NCBI GenBank assembly: GCA_964429795.1
Contig: CAYSCW010000017.1
Location: forward strand, 1-64,000
Source of the DNA: CAYSCW01 sp964429795
GTDB taxonomy: Bacteria; Acidobacteriota; Aminicenantia; Aminicenantales; Aminicenantaceae
Length of the DNA stretch: 64,000 nucleotides
Direction of reading: 5' to 3'
The translations under genes and the position numbers were made by a program. Positions 1-8,270 of this stretch are shown here, piece by piece. Within the stretch, counting starts at the first letter, position 1. Each line of letters starts with the position of its first letter. The notes below the pieces were generated by a model that searched no databases, was not told the origin of the DNA, and saw nothing but the letters and a program-made list of their open reading frames with translations.

Positions 1-94
1 TTTTACCAGTATATATTTACATAACGCATAATATGTGTTCTGTTAACAATGAGGAACGCATTAAATTAACGAAAACAATTAAGGGAGAGAGAAA

Positions 95-301
95 ATGATT
101 ATACTTGTGGAACAGTCAGAGGAAAAGGCCGTTCATCCATCAGAAGTGAAGAATCCTATTTGTCCCCATTGTTCCCAGGAAATCAAGACGATTTACATGC
201 GGGAGATCAAATCCTATCTGGGAAAGCGCTATCTTTATTATTGCTCAGCATGTTTGAAAGTTCTCGGGATTTCTCATCGTAAAGGCTTCTGGATGGGATG
301 A
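95..301 (+). CDS. Small zinc-ribbon-like protein, function unknown
   Basis: A 68-residue protein preceded by a purine-rich ribosome binding site (GGGAGAGAG at 82-90, 4 nt before ATG). It has two CxxC-type knuckles, CPHC at about residues 23-26 and CSAC at about 50-53, spaced as in a small treble-clef or zinc-ribbon fold, so metal binding is likely. There is no signal peptide or membrane segment. It stands alone upstream of the tmRNA gene. I do not recognise a family; a DNA- or RNA-associated zinc ribbon is the simplest guess. Confidence 0.6.
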   Translation: MIILVEQSEEKAVHPSEVKNPICPHCSQEIKTIYMREIKSYLGKRYLYYCSACLKVLGISHRKGFWMG

Positions 302-383
302 GAGGAGTTAAGCCGCGAATCTGGAACTTCTTTTAATTATAAAAATTATCAAAGCCTGATCCCGGAGTTTGACAAGGCTTGTG

Positions 384-413
384 TTGACAAAGTCTGATCC
401 TCTCCCCTATAAT
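384..413 (+). promoter_or_regulatory. Sigma-70 promoter of tmRNA
   Basis: TTGACA (384-389) and TATAAT (408-413) are both perfect consensus hexamers separated by 18 bp. The mature tmRNA 5' end at 429 lies about 15 nt beyond the -10 box, which leaves a short leader for RNase P to remove. A second TTGACA at 369-374 has no matching -10. Confidence 0.85.
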
Positions 414-428
414 TTAATTTGATGTTAC

Positions 429-773
429 GGGGGCGAATTGGGTTCGACGGAGATAGTGAGGCTGAGGTTGCATGTCGAGGCTCCACCCACCTCGTTAAAA
501 AGTGGAAACAAACTAAGTGCAGAATCACTACCTGTAGCTGCCTAAAAGTAGGCATGCCGTTTCTCTTACGCTCTCCTGCGGCGTTTGAGAGGCGCCGACT
601 AGCAGGATAGTGAGCCAGGGTTGTCCTGACCCTGGCAAGCGAAGCTTGATCGGGACTGGTTCTGGAGTGCCTCTCCTTGTCAGACACTTTAGAACGAGAT
701 TAAGATGAGGATAAGCATGTAGAGGCCTCTCGCTGAATGTCTCCGGACGCGGGTTCGATTCCCGCCGCCTCCA
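429..773 (+). ncRNA. ssrA: Transfer-messenger RNA (tmRNA)
   Basis: This one-piece tmRNA rescues stalled ribosomes. The 5' end GGGGGCG (429-435) pairs with CGCCTCC (766-772) to form the acceptor stem, with the G.U wobble at the third pair, and A773 is the discriminator. The conserved 5' segment with GGTTCGACGG and the T-arm GGGTTCGATTCCC are both present. The 3' CCA is not encoded (TTC follows), so it must be added after transcription. The likely tag frame starts at GCA 519-521, preceded by TAAGT as in other tmRNAs. It reads A-E-S-L-P-V-A-A and stops at TAA 543-545. Eight encoded codons is short, but the hydrophobic VAA end fits a protease degron. Confidence 0.93.
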
Positions 774-806
774 TTCTAGGTCCAAGAGACACGTTTTTGA
801 GAGAAA

Positions 807-1976
807 TTGTTGAGTCGAGAAAAAAGCTATAGCAGGTTCATCTGGACATTTGTCTTTTTCTTTATCCTTATCTCCTTCTCATTTCCTCAAGATCAACCCA
901 CACTGAAACTCTCTGTTAAAGATTTTGAGAATTTCAGCCGGGTGACTATCGAAGCGCCTGTCTCCTTTGTTTCCCAAATCGAGAAGAGGTCTTCTTTTCT
1001 AATGGTCAAAATAAGGCCAAACGTTTCCTATCGCTTTCAAAGGAGTCCTTCTCTGGGTCGAACCGTTGAAGCCGTGGGAGGTGCCAGAGGAAGGGATTAT
1101 TACCTTATAAACATCCGGATGAAAAGCAGAAATTTCAGCTATGACCAATTCACTCTGACCAATCCTCCCCAGCTTATTATCGACATCACTCTCACCGAAG
1201 AAGAATTGCAAAGAAGGGAGCAGGCTTCAAGGGAAGATGAAACAGAAAAAAAAGAAAGTCAGGCGTCCCAGCCTCCATTTCAATCCTCCCGAGATAAGAA
1301 GGTCATAATCATCGATCCTGGCCACGGAGGATTGGAGACAGGGGCTAAAGGAAAGTCAGGCACTGAGGAAAAAAACATCACTCTGGCTATTGGCCTTAAG
1401 CTGAAGAGCATTATAGAGCGGAATCTGGCAGCTCAGGTTGTGCTGACCAGAGATAAAGACATCGATTTTTCCCTCGACAGTCGAGCCGCCATCGCGAACA
1501 ATAACAGGGCTGATGTCTTTGTCAGTATCCACACCAACAGTTCCTATCGAAAGGATGCGCGCGGCTCTGAAACCTTTTTTCTCAGCCGAAACGCCACCGA
1601 TGAAGAGGCCAGGAGGCTTGCTTATTTGGAGAACAATTCGGCGGAGGTTGAATCCGGGATAGTCGATGACAACAAGAACGAAATCCAGATGATCTTGTGG
1701 GACATGGCCCAGGCTGCCTATCTTAAGCAGAGCAGCCAACTGGCTGAATTCATCCAGAAAGAGCTGAATGTCCTACTGGGCACAGAAAACAGAGGTATTA
1801 AACAGGCTCCTTTTAAAGTCCTGACAGGTGTAGCTTGCCCGGCCGTCCTGGTTGAAGTGGCCTTTATCTCCAATACTGAAGAAGAGAGAAGACTGGGAAC
1901 CGATGAGTTTCAGAGTAATGTTGCCCAGGCCATCTATCGCGGGCTGGTGAATTTCTTAAGGGTTTCCTCTCGATAA
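807..1976 (+). CDS. N-acetylmuramoyl-L-alanine amidase (AMIN + amidase_3)
   Basis: A periplasmic peptidoglycan hydrolase of the AmiA/B/C type that cleaves the muramic acid to L-Ala bond during cell separation. It begins at TTG with a hydrophobic export signal (about residues 10-27). An AMIN domain follows (about 30-130), then a charged linker and the amidase_3 domain (about 163-385). Zinc ligands are visible: His in DPGHGG (about 168-173), Glu in the EEKN segment (about 193), and His in SIHTN (about 240). The catalytic Glu is in LVEVAF (about 348). Length 389 is normal for the family. The stop is 3 nt before the GerMN gene, so the two are probably co-transcribed. Confidence 0.9.
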   Translation: MLSREKSYSRFIWTFVFFFILISFSFPQDQPTLKLSVKDFENFSRVTIEAPVSFVSQIEKRSSFLMVKIRPNVSYRFQRSPSLGRTVEAVGGARGRDYYLINIRMKSRNFSYDQFTLTNPPQLIIDITLTEEELQRREQASREDETEKKESQASQPPFQSSRDKKVIIIDPGHGGLETGAKGKSGTEEKNITLAIGLKLKSIIERNLAAQVVLTRDKDIDFSLDSRAAIANNNRADVFVSIHTNSSYRKDARGSETFFLSRNATDEEARRLAYLENNSAEVESGIVDDNKNEIQMILWDMAQAAYLKQSSQLAEFIQKELNVLLGTENRGIKQAPFKVLTGVACPAVLVEVAFISNTEEERRLGTDEFQSNVAQAIYRGLVNFLRVSSR

Positions 1977-1979
1977 AAA

Positions 1980-2558
1980 ATGGATAAAAGAAGGGTTATC
2001 ATTGTCGGTTTTCTTTTCGTCCTGCTGGTCGTGCTGGTGGTGCTTTTTCTGAGCAGAAGCGGTGAAGAGAGGATAAAGAGAGCTAAAGAAGTTTCTCCAC
2101 CTGAACTGGAACGAGTACCAGGAGAAGCTGGAGAAGCAAAAACAGTTGTTCTCTTTTTCCCTGCAGAGGAAGATTCCTTTCTCCATCGCGAAGAAAGGGA
2201 AATTTGGTCCTCGCCTTCGGTGGTTGGGGAGGCAAAGCAGGTGGTGGAAGAGCTTCTCAAAGGCTCCAAAAATGGCTATCTTTCTCCATTCCCTCCAGAG
2301 ACAAGTCTCAGGGAGATTTTTCTCACTCAAGAAGGGATAGCTTATGTGGATTTTTCCCGGGAAATTCAGGAGAATCATCTGCACGGCTCTTCAGCGGAGA
2401 TGGCCACTATCTTCTCTATTGTGAATTCTCTTACTTATAACTTCAAACCGATAAAAAAGGTCTTCATCCTGGTCGAAGGAGGAGAAAAAGAGACTCTGGG
2501 TGGTCATATCAGCCTGGCACAGCCTTTCCTGCCCAAGTATGATTTAGTAGCTGAGTGA
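1980..2558 (+). CDS. GerMN-domain protein, membrane anchored
   Basis: 192 residues: a short basic N-terminus, one strong membrane segment (about 6-25), then a GerMN domain (about 55-185). The domain shows its typical YVDFS strand and a helix with IVNSLT. It closes with the ILVEGGEKETLGGH signature. GerMN domains occur in Bacillus GerM and in many envelope proteins that probably touch peptidoglycan. It starts 3 nt after the amidase stop, so a shared role in cell-wall remodelling is a fair inference. There is no sign of sporulation here. The exact biochemical function is unknown. Confidence 0.82.
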   Translation: MDKRRVIIVGFLFVLLVVLVVLFLSRSGEERIKRAKEVSPPELERVPGEAGEAKTVVLFFPAEEDSFLHREEREIWSSPSVVGEAKQVVEELLKGSKNGYLSPFPPETSLREIFLTQEGIAYVDFSREIQENHLHGSSAEMATIFSIVNSLTYNFKPIKKVFILVEGGEKETLGGHISLAQPFLPKYDLVAE

Positions 2559-2588
2559 GAGGAAAGGTACCTGTCCCCGTTTTTAATA

Positions 2589-3902
2589 ATGAAAAAACTA
2601 GCCAAAGTGTCCATCATCGGTTTCCCTAATGTGGGGAAGTCCACTCTTTTCAACCGTCTTTTGGGAGAAAAGAAATCGCTGGTTCATAATCTGCCAGGTA
2701 TGACCCGGGATCAGGTCTCTTCCATCTGCCGATTAGAAGATAAAGAGTTTGTCCTCACCGATACAGGAGGTTTTTTCGATACCCAGGAAGATCCTTTCTC
2801 TTCGCTGGTCAAGGAGAAAGCCAAGGAGGCCTCCCTTGAGGCAGACCTGATTCTCTTCGTCCTGGATGGAAAAAGAGAGCTTTTGCCTTCAGAGGAGGAA
2901 CTTTTTCTGACTCTGAGAAAGCTGAACAAGCCAACCCTGGTGGTGCTCAACAAGATTGATTCGCCCTTTGAAGAACAGAAGATTGGCGATTATTATCGGC
3001 TGGGCATAGAGAAGATCGTGGCCATATCGGCAGAGCATAAGAGAAATCTGGAAGATCTGGAGAAAGCTATTGTGGAGGCTCTTCCCCCCGCATCTCCTCC
3101 AAGGGAGCAGCTTAAATCTCTTAAGATTGCCATAGTGGGCCGTATCAATGTGGGAAAATCTTCTATTGTCAACCGGCTCTGCGGTGAAGAGAGACTGATC
3201 GTCAGCGAGATTCCTGGCACGACTAGAGACAGTACGGATACCTTGATCATGCGAAACAAGAAAGGTTTCACTCTGGTCGATACAGCGGGTATAAGAAAAT
3301 TGAGCCGCACTCGTGATAAAAGAGAAAAGGCCAGCGTCATCAAAGCAAAAAAGAATATCGCCCAGGCGGATGTTGTCTGTCTGGTGATGGACGCCACCCA
3401 GTTTCCCACACGCCAGGATACAGCGATCGCCCATCTGGCCCATCAATCGGGAAAGCCCCTGTTGATTACCTTGAACAAATGGGATTTGATGGAAAAAGAT
3501 TCTCACTCAGTGGAAGAATTCAGGAAAAGGGTTTTCTTGAAGCTCGATTTTGTTCGCTATGCTCCGCTTCTCTTTATTTCAGCGCTTACTGGAAAAAGGC
3601 TGGTCAAAATTCTTGATGTGGCCGAGCAGGTTTATCAAAACGGATGCAAGAAAGTAAAAACTTCTCATTTGAACACATTTCTGAGCTGGATAAACGAAAA
3701 TTATCCTTCCCTCTCCAAGAAGAAGAGAAAGGTGAAGATAAAATATATGACTCAGATAAGGATTCTTCCTCCCACTTTCATCCTGTTCGCTTCCTCCAGC
3801 GTCTCCCTCGCCCCTTCCTATGAAAAGCTGTTTATCCATCTCCTGCGGGAGAGGTTTGATTTTTGGGGAACTCCGATTCGCCTCATCTTGAGAGAGAAAT
3901 AA
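2589..3902 (+). CDS. der: Ribosome biogenesis GTPase Der (EngA)
   Basis: Essential double-G-domain GTPase for 50S maturation. The first P-loop is GFPNVGKST (about residues 10-18) with NKID near 121; the second is GRINVGKSS (about 183-191) with NKWD near 297. Both domains carry DT(G/A)G switch II motifs. The C-terminal KH-like domain (about 350-437) completes it. Length 437 is standard. The start is ATG at 2589; the short upstream stretch holds no clear Shine-Dalgarno but includes a CCTGTCCCC motif that also occurs in a hairpin near 61.2 kb. Confidence 0.96.
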   Translation: MKKLAKVSIIGFPNVGKSTLFNRLLGEKKSLVHNLPGMTRDQVSSICRLEDKEFVLTDTGGFFDTQEDPFSSLVKEKAKEASLEADLILFVLDGKRELLPSEEELFLTLRKLNKPTLVVLNKIDSPFEEQKIGDYYRLGIEKIVAISAEHKRNLEDLEKAIVEALPPASPPREQLKSLKIAIVGRINVGKSSIVNRLCGEERLIVSEIPGTTRDSTDTLIMRNKKGFTLVDTAGIRKLSRTRDKREKASVIKAKKNIAQADVVCLVMDATQFPTRQDTAIAHLAHQSGKPLLITLNKWDLMEKDSHSVEEFRKRVFLKLDFVRYAPLLFISALTGKRLVKILDVAEQVYQNGCKKVKTSHLNTFLSWINENYPSLSKKKRKVKIKYMTQIRILPPTFILFASSSVSLAPSYEKLFIHLLRERFDFWGTPIRLILREK

Positions 3903-3927
3903 TGGCGGGCCGGGATTTATGTTTCCC

Positions 3928-3956
3928 TTGACTTTAATCTGTTTATTGATTATAAA
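3928..3956 (+). promoter_or_regulatory. Sigma-70 promoter for the TPR lipoprotein gene
   Basis: TTGACT (3928-3933) and TATAAA (3951-3956) are separated by 17 bp, each one base from consensus. The gene start at 4001 lies about 38 nt past the expected transcription start. A clear GGAGG (3991-3995) is in the leader. Confidence 0.75.
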
Positions 3957-4000
3957 ATTTTTTTCATGCATAATAAGAATCCAGAGGGAAGGAGGTCGTG

Positions 4001-4996
4001 ATGTCCCGAAAAAATACAACCGTTGTCCTAACGATTCTTCTCGCTGCTTTCGTAGTCTTCTTTGCCAGCAGTTGTAAGAAGCTCAGTCCAGACAGGCTTA
4101 AATCAAATTATCATTTCAACAAGGCCAACAGTCTATTTTCTGACGCAAAATACCGCGATGCCATCGAAGAATATGAAGCTGCCCTGAAATATAATCCAGA
4201 ACTTTCGGAAGCCTATCGTTATCTAGGAGAATCCTACAAGAACCTCTACAAACCAGGTGTGGATTCCCCAGATAACATGGAAAAAGCGGAGAAGGCTTTG
4301 GAGGCCTTGAAGAAGGCCTATGAGATTGACCCCAAAAACAGAGAAATCATCCACTCCTTGGGCAACATGTATGATATGATGCGAAATCTTGAAGAGGCGG
4401 AGTATTATTATCTCAAGATCCTGGATTTGGAGCCCACCAATATGGATAATTATTATGTGGTAGCGGGATTTTATAAAAGATATGCCGCCGAAAATGAAGA
4501 GCTAAAGAACAAAGCAGAGCAAATGTATTTGCGAAGAATAGAGCTTGATCCGGAAAGCCCCAAAGGATATTCCTATATCGCTCAATACTATGGTGAGATG
4601 GCTCCTATTCCTGACTTTGATAGAGCCTTTGAATACCATTCACGCCAGGCTGAGTTTGAACCTGACAATACGCTGATCTTATATACCATGGGAGTGAATC
4701 GGTTTTCTAAGGCATATCGTCTCCAAAACGTATTGTCTCTCCAGGAGAGAAGAAAATTAGCAGATGAAAGTGAAGCTTACTTAAAGAAGTCTATTGATAT
4801 TGATCCGACTTATTCATATTCCTATGCGTTTTTGAACCTTCTTTACAGAAATGTCTTTGCCCTTGTCTATCCTGAGAGGCAGGCCAGGTATATCGCTGAA
4901 GCCGATGCATGGCAGGAAAGATTTAATGATGTGAGAAAGAAAGAGTTGGATAGGCAGAGGCTTGAAGAGGAGTTGAAAAAAGGGGAGATAAAGTAG
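4001..4996 (+). CDS. TPR-repeat lipoprotein
   Basis: About 331 residues. The frame opens at GTG 3998, but ATG 4001 is better placed, 5 nt after GGAGG. A signal peptide ends in a lipobox ASSC (Cys at about residue 26), so the product should be lipid-anchored facing the periplasm. Several tetratricopeptide repeats follow (about 40-240), for example the pattern A-x3-Y-E-x-A-L-K-Y-N-P. A basic, Lys/Glu-rich tail closes it. TPR lipoproteins act as scaffolds, as in BamD or PilF-type proteins, but no specific partner can be named. It has its own promoter. Confidence 0.82.
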   Translation: MSRKNTTVVLTILLAAFVVFFASSCKKLSPDRLKSNYHFNKANSLFSDAKYRDAIEEYEAALKYNPELSEAYRYLGESYKNLYKPGVDSPDNMEKAEKALEALKKAYEIDPKNREIIHSLGNMYDMMRNLEEAEYYYLKILDLEPTNMDNYYVVAGFYKRYAAENEELKNKAEQMYLRRIELDPESPKGYSYIAQYYGEMAPIPDFDRAFEYHSRQAEFEPDNTLILYTMGVNRFSKAYRLQNVLSLQERRKLADESEAYLKKSIDIDPTYSYSYAFLNLLYRNVFALVYPERQARYIAEADAWQERFNDVRKKELDRQRLEEELKKGEIK

Positions 4997-5056
4997 ACCA
5001 AAAATATATTTCTTTCGATTAACTCCACAGCTATTCCTTTTTGATCTCAGAGCAGA

Positions 5057-5734
5057 ATGTTCATTCCCCTCAAGGACGAAAGCCCTACTTATCGCTTTCC
5101 TTATGTAACCGTACTTTTTATCGGTTTAAACATCCTGATTTTTTTCTATCATGCCTTCTCTGCTCCTGGATTGCAGTATTACGTCTTTAAAATGGGGGCC
5201 ATTCCTTATGAGATCACCCACTTCACCACTCTTCGCGGTATTCCCCGGATTTCTCCTGCTCTATCCTTGATCACCTCCATGTTCCTCCATGGAGGTCTCT
5301 TCCATCTTTTCGGGAACATGCTCTATCTCTGGATTTTCGGCAATAACATCGAAGATTTCCTGGGACCTTTCCGGTTCGTTCTTTTTTATCTAATCTCAGG
5401 CCTGGGAGCCAGCCTTACCCATATCATTTTTAATCCCAATTCTCAGGTTCCCATGATTGGAGCGAGTGGGGCGATTGCAGGAGTTCTGGGTGCATATTTG
5501 ATTCTCTATCCAAGAGCAAGGATTTTAACCTTGGTCTTTCCCTTCTTTTTCATCCGGATCATTCCCATTCCCGCATTCTTCATCCTGGGCTTTTGGTTTT
5601 TTCTTCAAGTGTTCAGCATCAGCTTTGGGGGCGGAGTAGCATGGTTTGCTCATATCGGAGGCTTTTTGATCGGGATCGCTCTCATCAAACTCTATTCCAA
5701 AAAAGGAAGAAGAGGCAAAGTCTGGATCCATTGA
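5057..5734 (+). CDS. Rhomboid-family intramembrane serine protease
   Basis: A 225-residue polytopic membrane protein with six or more hydrophobic segments. The catalytic Ser sits in the GASGA motif (Ser at about residue 136) and the catalytic His in WFAHIGG (about 199). The HLFGNM segment (about 82-87) is the conserved loop and second helix found in rhomboids. It should cleave transmembrane substrates inside the inner membrane. The N-terminal FPLKDE(S)PT start is typical of the bacterial subfamily. No strong ribosome binding site is visible before ATG 5057. It is followed by a 240-bp stretch with a dispersed repeat and the rplM promoter. Confidence 0.9.
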   Translation: MFIPLKDESPTYRFPYVTVLFIGLNILIFFYHAFSAPGLQYYVFKMGAIPYEITHFTTLRGIPRISPALSLITSMFLHGGLFHLFGNMLYLWIFGNNIEDFLGPFRFVLFYLISGLGASLTHIIFNPNSQVPMIGASGAIAGVLGAYLILYPRARILTLVFPFFFIRIIPIPAFFILGFWFFLQVFSISFGGGVAWFAHIGGFLIGIALIKLYSKKGRRGKVWIH

Positions 5735-5774
5735 TGTTCGAAGCTGTTTTGGCGAGGGTAGAGGGGAACCGGCG

Positions 5775-5825
5775 CTATGACTGATTATATCCCTCATCAT
5801 TAGCTCTCGCAACAATTGAGATGCT
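5775..5825 (+). repeat. Dispersed 51-bp intergenic repeat, copy 1
   Basis: This 51-bp stretch matches 14778-14828 at about 41 of 51 positions with no gaps; the best-kept core is CATCATTAGCT. Both copies lie just downstream of a membrane-associated gene. The function is unknown. Confidence 0.55.
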
Positions 5826-5904
5826 TCCATTTTTATTTCATTAATTGTAAAGAATTCAGGTAATTATGAAGCTTGTGAAAGCCTGACACCAATGTGGATC
5901 GAGG

Positions 5905-5933
5905 TTGACAATAATCTTACAATTTAGTATTTT
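5905..5933 (+). promoter_or_regulatory. Probable sigma-70 promoter of the ribosomal protein operon
   Basis: TTGACA (5905-5910) is followed after 17 bp by TATTTT (5928-5933), giving a leader of about 35-40 nt before rplM at 5977. The -35 is perfect; the -10 matches four of six. Confidence 0.6.
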
Positions 5934-5976
5934 AGAGCATCGCTGGTACTTAAAAATCATAAGGTCAGATTGAGAG

Positions 5977-6405
5977 ATGAAAACATACGTGCCTAAAAAA
6001 GATGAGCTGGAGAAGAAGTGGTGGCTCATCGATGCTGAAGGAAAAGTGCTCGGACGACTAGCTACAGAGATCGCTGTTCTTCTGCGTGGTAAGAAGAATC
6101 CTAAATATATCGATTTCATGGACAGCGGAGATTTTGTGGTGGTGATTAATGCCGAAAAGGTCAAAGTCACAGGAAAAAAGATGGAGCAGAAGAAGTATTA
6201 TTCCCATTCCGGATATCCTGGAGGATTAAAGGAGAGGACTCTTAAAGAGCTTTTGGCAAAAAAGCCGGAAGAGGTGATAAAAAAGGCTGTTTGGGGAATG
6301 ATTCCCAAGAATAGGTTGGGTCGTTCAATCCACAAAAAACTCAAGGTCTATCGAGGAACCGAGCATCCCCATCAAGCTCAAAAACCGCAGGAATACAGAT
6401 TTTAG
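5977..6405 (+). CDS. rplM: 50S ribosomal protein L13
   Basis: 142 residues, full length. Recognisable L13 features include the WWLIDAEGKVLGRLA start region (about 12-26), the central KKYYSHSGYPGG (about 71-82) and the AVWGMIPKNRLGR segment (about 107-119), followed by the YRGTEHPHQAQKP end. It begins the conserved rplM-rpsI pair, with rpsI starting 9 nt after its stop. A promoter lies just upstream. Confidence 0.98.
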   Translation: MKTYVPKKDELEKKWWLIDAEGKVLGRLATEIAVLLRGKKNPKYIDFMDSGDFVVVINAEKVKVTGKKMEQKKYYSHSGYPGGLKERTLKELLAKKPEEVIKKAVWGMIPKNRLGRSIHKKLKVYRGTEHPHQAQKPQEYRF

Positions 6406-6413
6406 GAGGAAAG

Positions 6414-6818
6414 TTGAGTTTAATACAGTATTACGGAACAGGAAAAAGAAAAACTTCGGTGGCGCGTGTGTTCCTTCGCCCCGGCAAAGGAGATTTCACT
6501 CTTTTCGTCAATAGAAGATCCCGTCCCTTTTCCGAATATTTTCACTTGGATAGTCAAAAACACATCATCAAACAACCTCTCCTGCTGACCGAGACAGAGA
6601 GTAAATTTGATATTTTTATCCGGGTCATCGGTGGGGGAAGAAACGGGCAGGCCGAAGCCATCCGGTTAGGAGTTGCTAGAGCGCTGGTGGAGTTCAACAG
6701 AGAATTGAGACAGACGCTGAAGCCGGCCGGGCTGCTGACCAGAGATGCCAGGATTAAAGAAAGAAAGAAATACGGATTGCTGGGTGCTCGGAAGGCCCCT
6801 CAATACCATAAGAGATAA
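6414..6818 (+). CDS. rpsI: 30S ribosomal protein S9
   Basis: 134 residues with the YYGTGKRKTSVARVFL opening, the GGGRNGQAEAIRLG core (about 74-87) and the classic basic C-terminus GLLGARKAPQYHKR that reaches the decoding site. The start is TTG at 6414, preceded by AGGAGG at 6405-6410. It forms a pair with rplM and is followed 14 nt later by rpsB. Confidence 0.98.
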   Translation: MSLIQYYGTGKRKTSVARVFLRPGKGDFTLFVNRRSRPFSEYFHLDSQKHIIKQPLLLTETESKFDIFIRVIGGGRNGQAEAIRLGVARALVEFNRELRQTLKPAGLLTRDARIKERKKYGLLGARKAPQYHKR

Positions 6819-6832
6819 GAGGAGGTTTTTCG

Positions 6833-7651
6833 TTGGTTACTGTCACTATGAAAGAGCTTCTGGAGGCTGGAGTGCATTTTGGTCACCAGACAAGACGTTG
6901 GAATCCCAAGATGAAAGATTTTATCTTCGGCCAGCGCAACGGGATCTACATTATCGATTTGCAGAAAACGATAAGAATTTTCAAGGATGCCCTCCAATTT
7001 GTATCTAAAACCGTGGAGAATGGAAACGCAGTCCTGATGGTGGGGACCAAAAAGCAAGCCCAAGATATCATCAGGGAATATTCTTTGAGATGCGAATCCA
7101 ATTATGTTAACCAGCGGTGGCTGGGGGGACTGTTGACCAATTTCGATGTGGTGAGACAAGGAGTGGAGAGGCTGGTTGAAATGGAAGAGATGAGGGAGGA
7201 TGGGCGCTGGGATCTTCTTTCCAAGAAAGAGCAGTCTAAGCTTGACAAGGTTTATAGAAAGCTCTCTAAAAACCTGGGTGGGATCAAAAATATGGTCGAA
7301 CTCCCGGGAGCTTTGTTTGTCATAGATTCCATCAAAGAGGAAATATCAGTCAAAGAGGCTCAAAAGCTAAAAATCCCCATCGTGGCTGTGGTAGATACAA
7401 ATGGTGACCCGGAAGATATCGATTTTCCCATCCCTGGAAACGATGATGCTGTAAGGGCCATCGAGTTGTTCACTTCAAAAGTCTCTGAAGCTATCATCGA
7501 GGGCAAAAAGAATAAGATAGAAAAAGAGCTACAGGAGGCCAAAAAGGAAGAGATGGCAGAAGCCGAGGAACAGCCCTCTCCGTCGTCTGAAGAGAGTCCG
7601 GTAATGAACGAAGAGGAAACAAGTTCTTCTAATTCCGAAGAATCTGCTTAA
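6833..7651 (+). CDS. rpsB: 30S ribosomal protein S2
   Basis: 272 residues. The EAGVHFGHQTRRWNPKM start, the QRWLGGLLTNF segment (about 96-106) and the VVDTNGDPEDIDFPIPGNDD stretch (about 183-202) are diagnostic. The start is TTG 6833 with GGAGG at 6821-6825. The C-terminal tail of about 45 residues is Glu/Ser rich and low in complexity, longer than in E. coli S2. It continues the block and is followed after 13 nt by tsf. Confidence 0.97.
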   Translation: MVTVTMKELLEAGVHFGHQTRRWNPKMKDFIFGQRNGIYIIDLQKTIRIFKDALQFVSKTVENGNAVLMVGTKKQAQDIIREYSLRCESNYVNQRWLGGLLTNFDVVRQGVERLVEMEEMREDGRWDLLSKKEQSKLDKVYRKLSKNLGGIKNMVELPGALFVIDSIKEEISVKEAQKLKIPIVAVVDTNGDPEDIDFPIPGNDDAVRAIELFTSKVSEAIIEGKKNKIEKELQEAKKEEMAEAEEQPSPSSEESPVMNEEETSSSNSEESA

Positions 7652-7664
7652 AGAAGGAGAAGAT

Positions 7665-8261
7665 ATGGAAATTTCAGCTGATCAGGTCAAGAAACTCCGT
7701 CAGCGGACCGGAATAGGATTCATGGAGTGTAAGAAAGCACTTGAAGAGAGCGAGGGAGACGTGGAAAAGGCCATCCTCATCCTGAGAAAGAAAGGATATG
7801 CTCGTGCCGAGAAGAAAATGAGTCGGGAAACTGGAGAAGGAATAGTAGGATCCTACATTCATCTCAAGGGCAAGATAGGCGTGCTTGTTGAGGTCAATTG
7901 CGAATCGGATTTTGTCTCCCGCAATAAGGAATTCGGGGAACTGGTCAAAAATATTGCCATGCATATTGCTGCCGCTGATCCCCAGTATGTTTCTTCAGAG
8001 GAAATTCCAGAAGAAGTGCTGGATCAAGAAAAAGAAATCATCCGTGATCAGTTCAAGGATTCGGGCAAGCCACCTGAAATCGTAGAGAAGATCGTTCAGG
8101 GGAAATTGGGGAAGTTTTTCGAGGAAGTCTGTCTTCTGGATCAGCCCTACATAAAGGATGATAAAATTTCCGTCAAGGAGCTTTTAACTTCACATATTGC
8201 CAAATTTGGGGAAAACCTGATAATAAGAAGGTTTGCCCGGTTTGAATTGGGCAAACCTTAG
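7665..8261 (+). CDS. tsf: Elongation factor Ts (short form)
   Basis: 198 residues, the short EF-Ts type seen in Thermus and many other phyla rather than the 280-residue E. coli form. The N-terminal UBA-like domain is clear (VKKLRQRTGIGFMECKKAL, about 8-26). The core interaction stretch VEVNCESDFVSRN (about 76-88) is present, as is the AMHIAA-type helix. It promotes GDP release from EF-Tu. The 3' end of the reading frame contains a perfect 11-bp inverted repeat (see 8228-8259). The gene lies between rpsB and pyrH, the usual order. Confidence 0.96.
   Translation: MEISADQVKKLRQRTGIGFMECKKALEESEGDVEKAILILRKKGYARAEKKMSRETGEGIVGSYIHLKGKIGVLVEVNCESDFVSRNKEFGELVKNIAMHIAAADPQYVSSEEIPEEVLDQEKEIIRDQFKDSGKPPEIVEKIVQGKLGKFFEEVCLLDQPYIKDDKISVKELLTSHIAKFGENLIIRRFARFELGKP
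8228..8259 (+). promoter_or_regulatory. Perfect 11-bp hairpin over the tsf stop region
   Basis: AAGGTTTGCCC (8228-8238) and GGGCAAACCTT (8249-8259) are exact inverted repeats with a 10-nt loop. They cover the last codons of tsf and the first base of its TAG stop. No T-run follows, so it is not a standard intrinsic terminator. It may act as an RNA-stability or partial attenuation structure between tsf and pyrH. Confidence 0.6.
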
Positions 8262-8270
8262 AGCTAGGTC

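Noticed and set aside
349..785. Minus-strand frames over the tmRNA gene
   Set aside because: They lie fully on a well-supported RNA gene and have no ribosome binding site.
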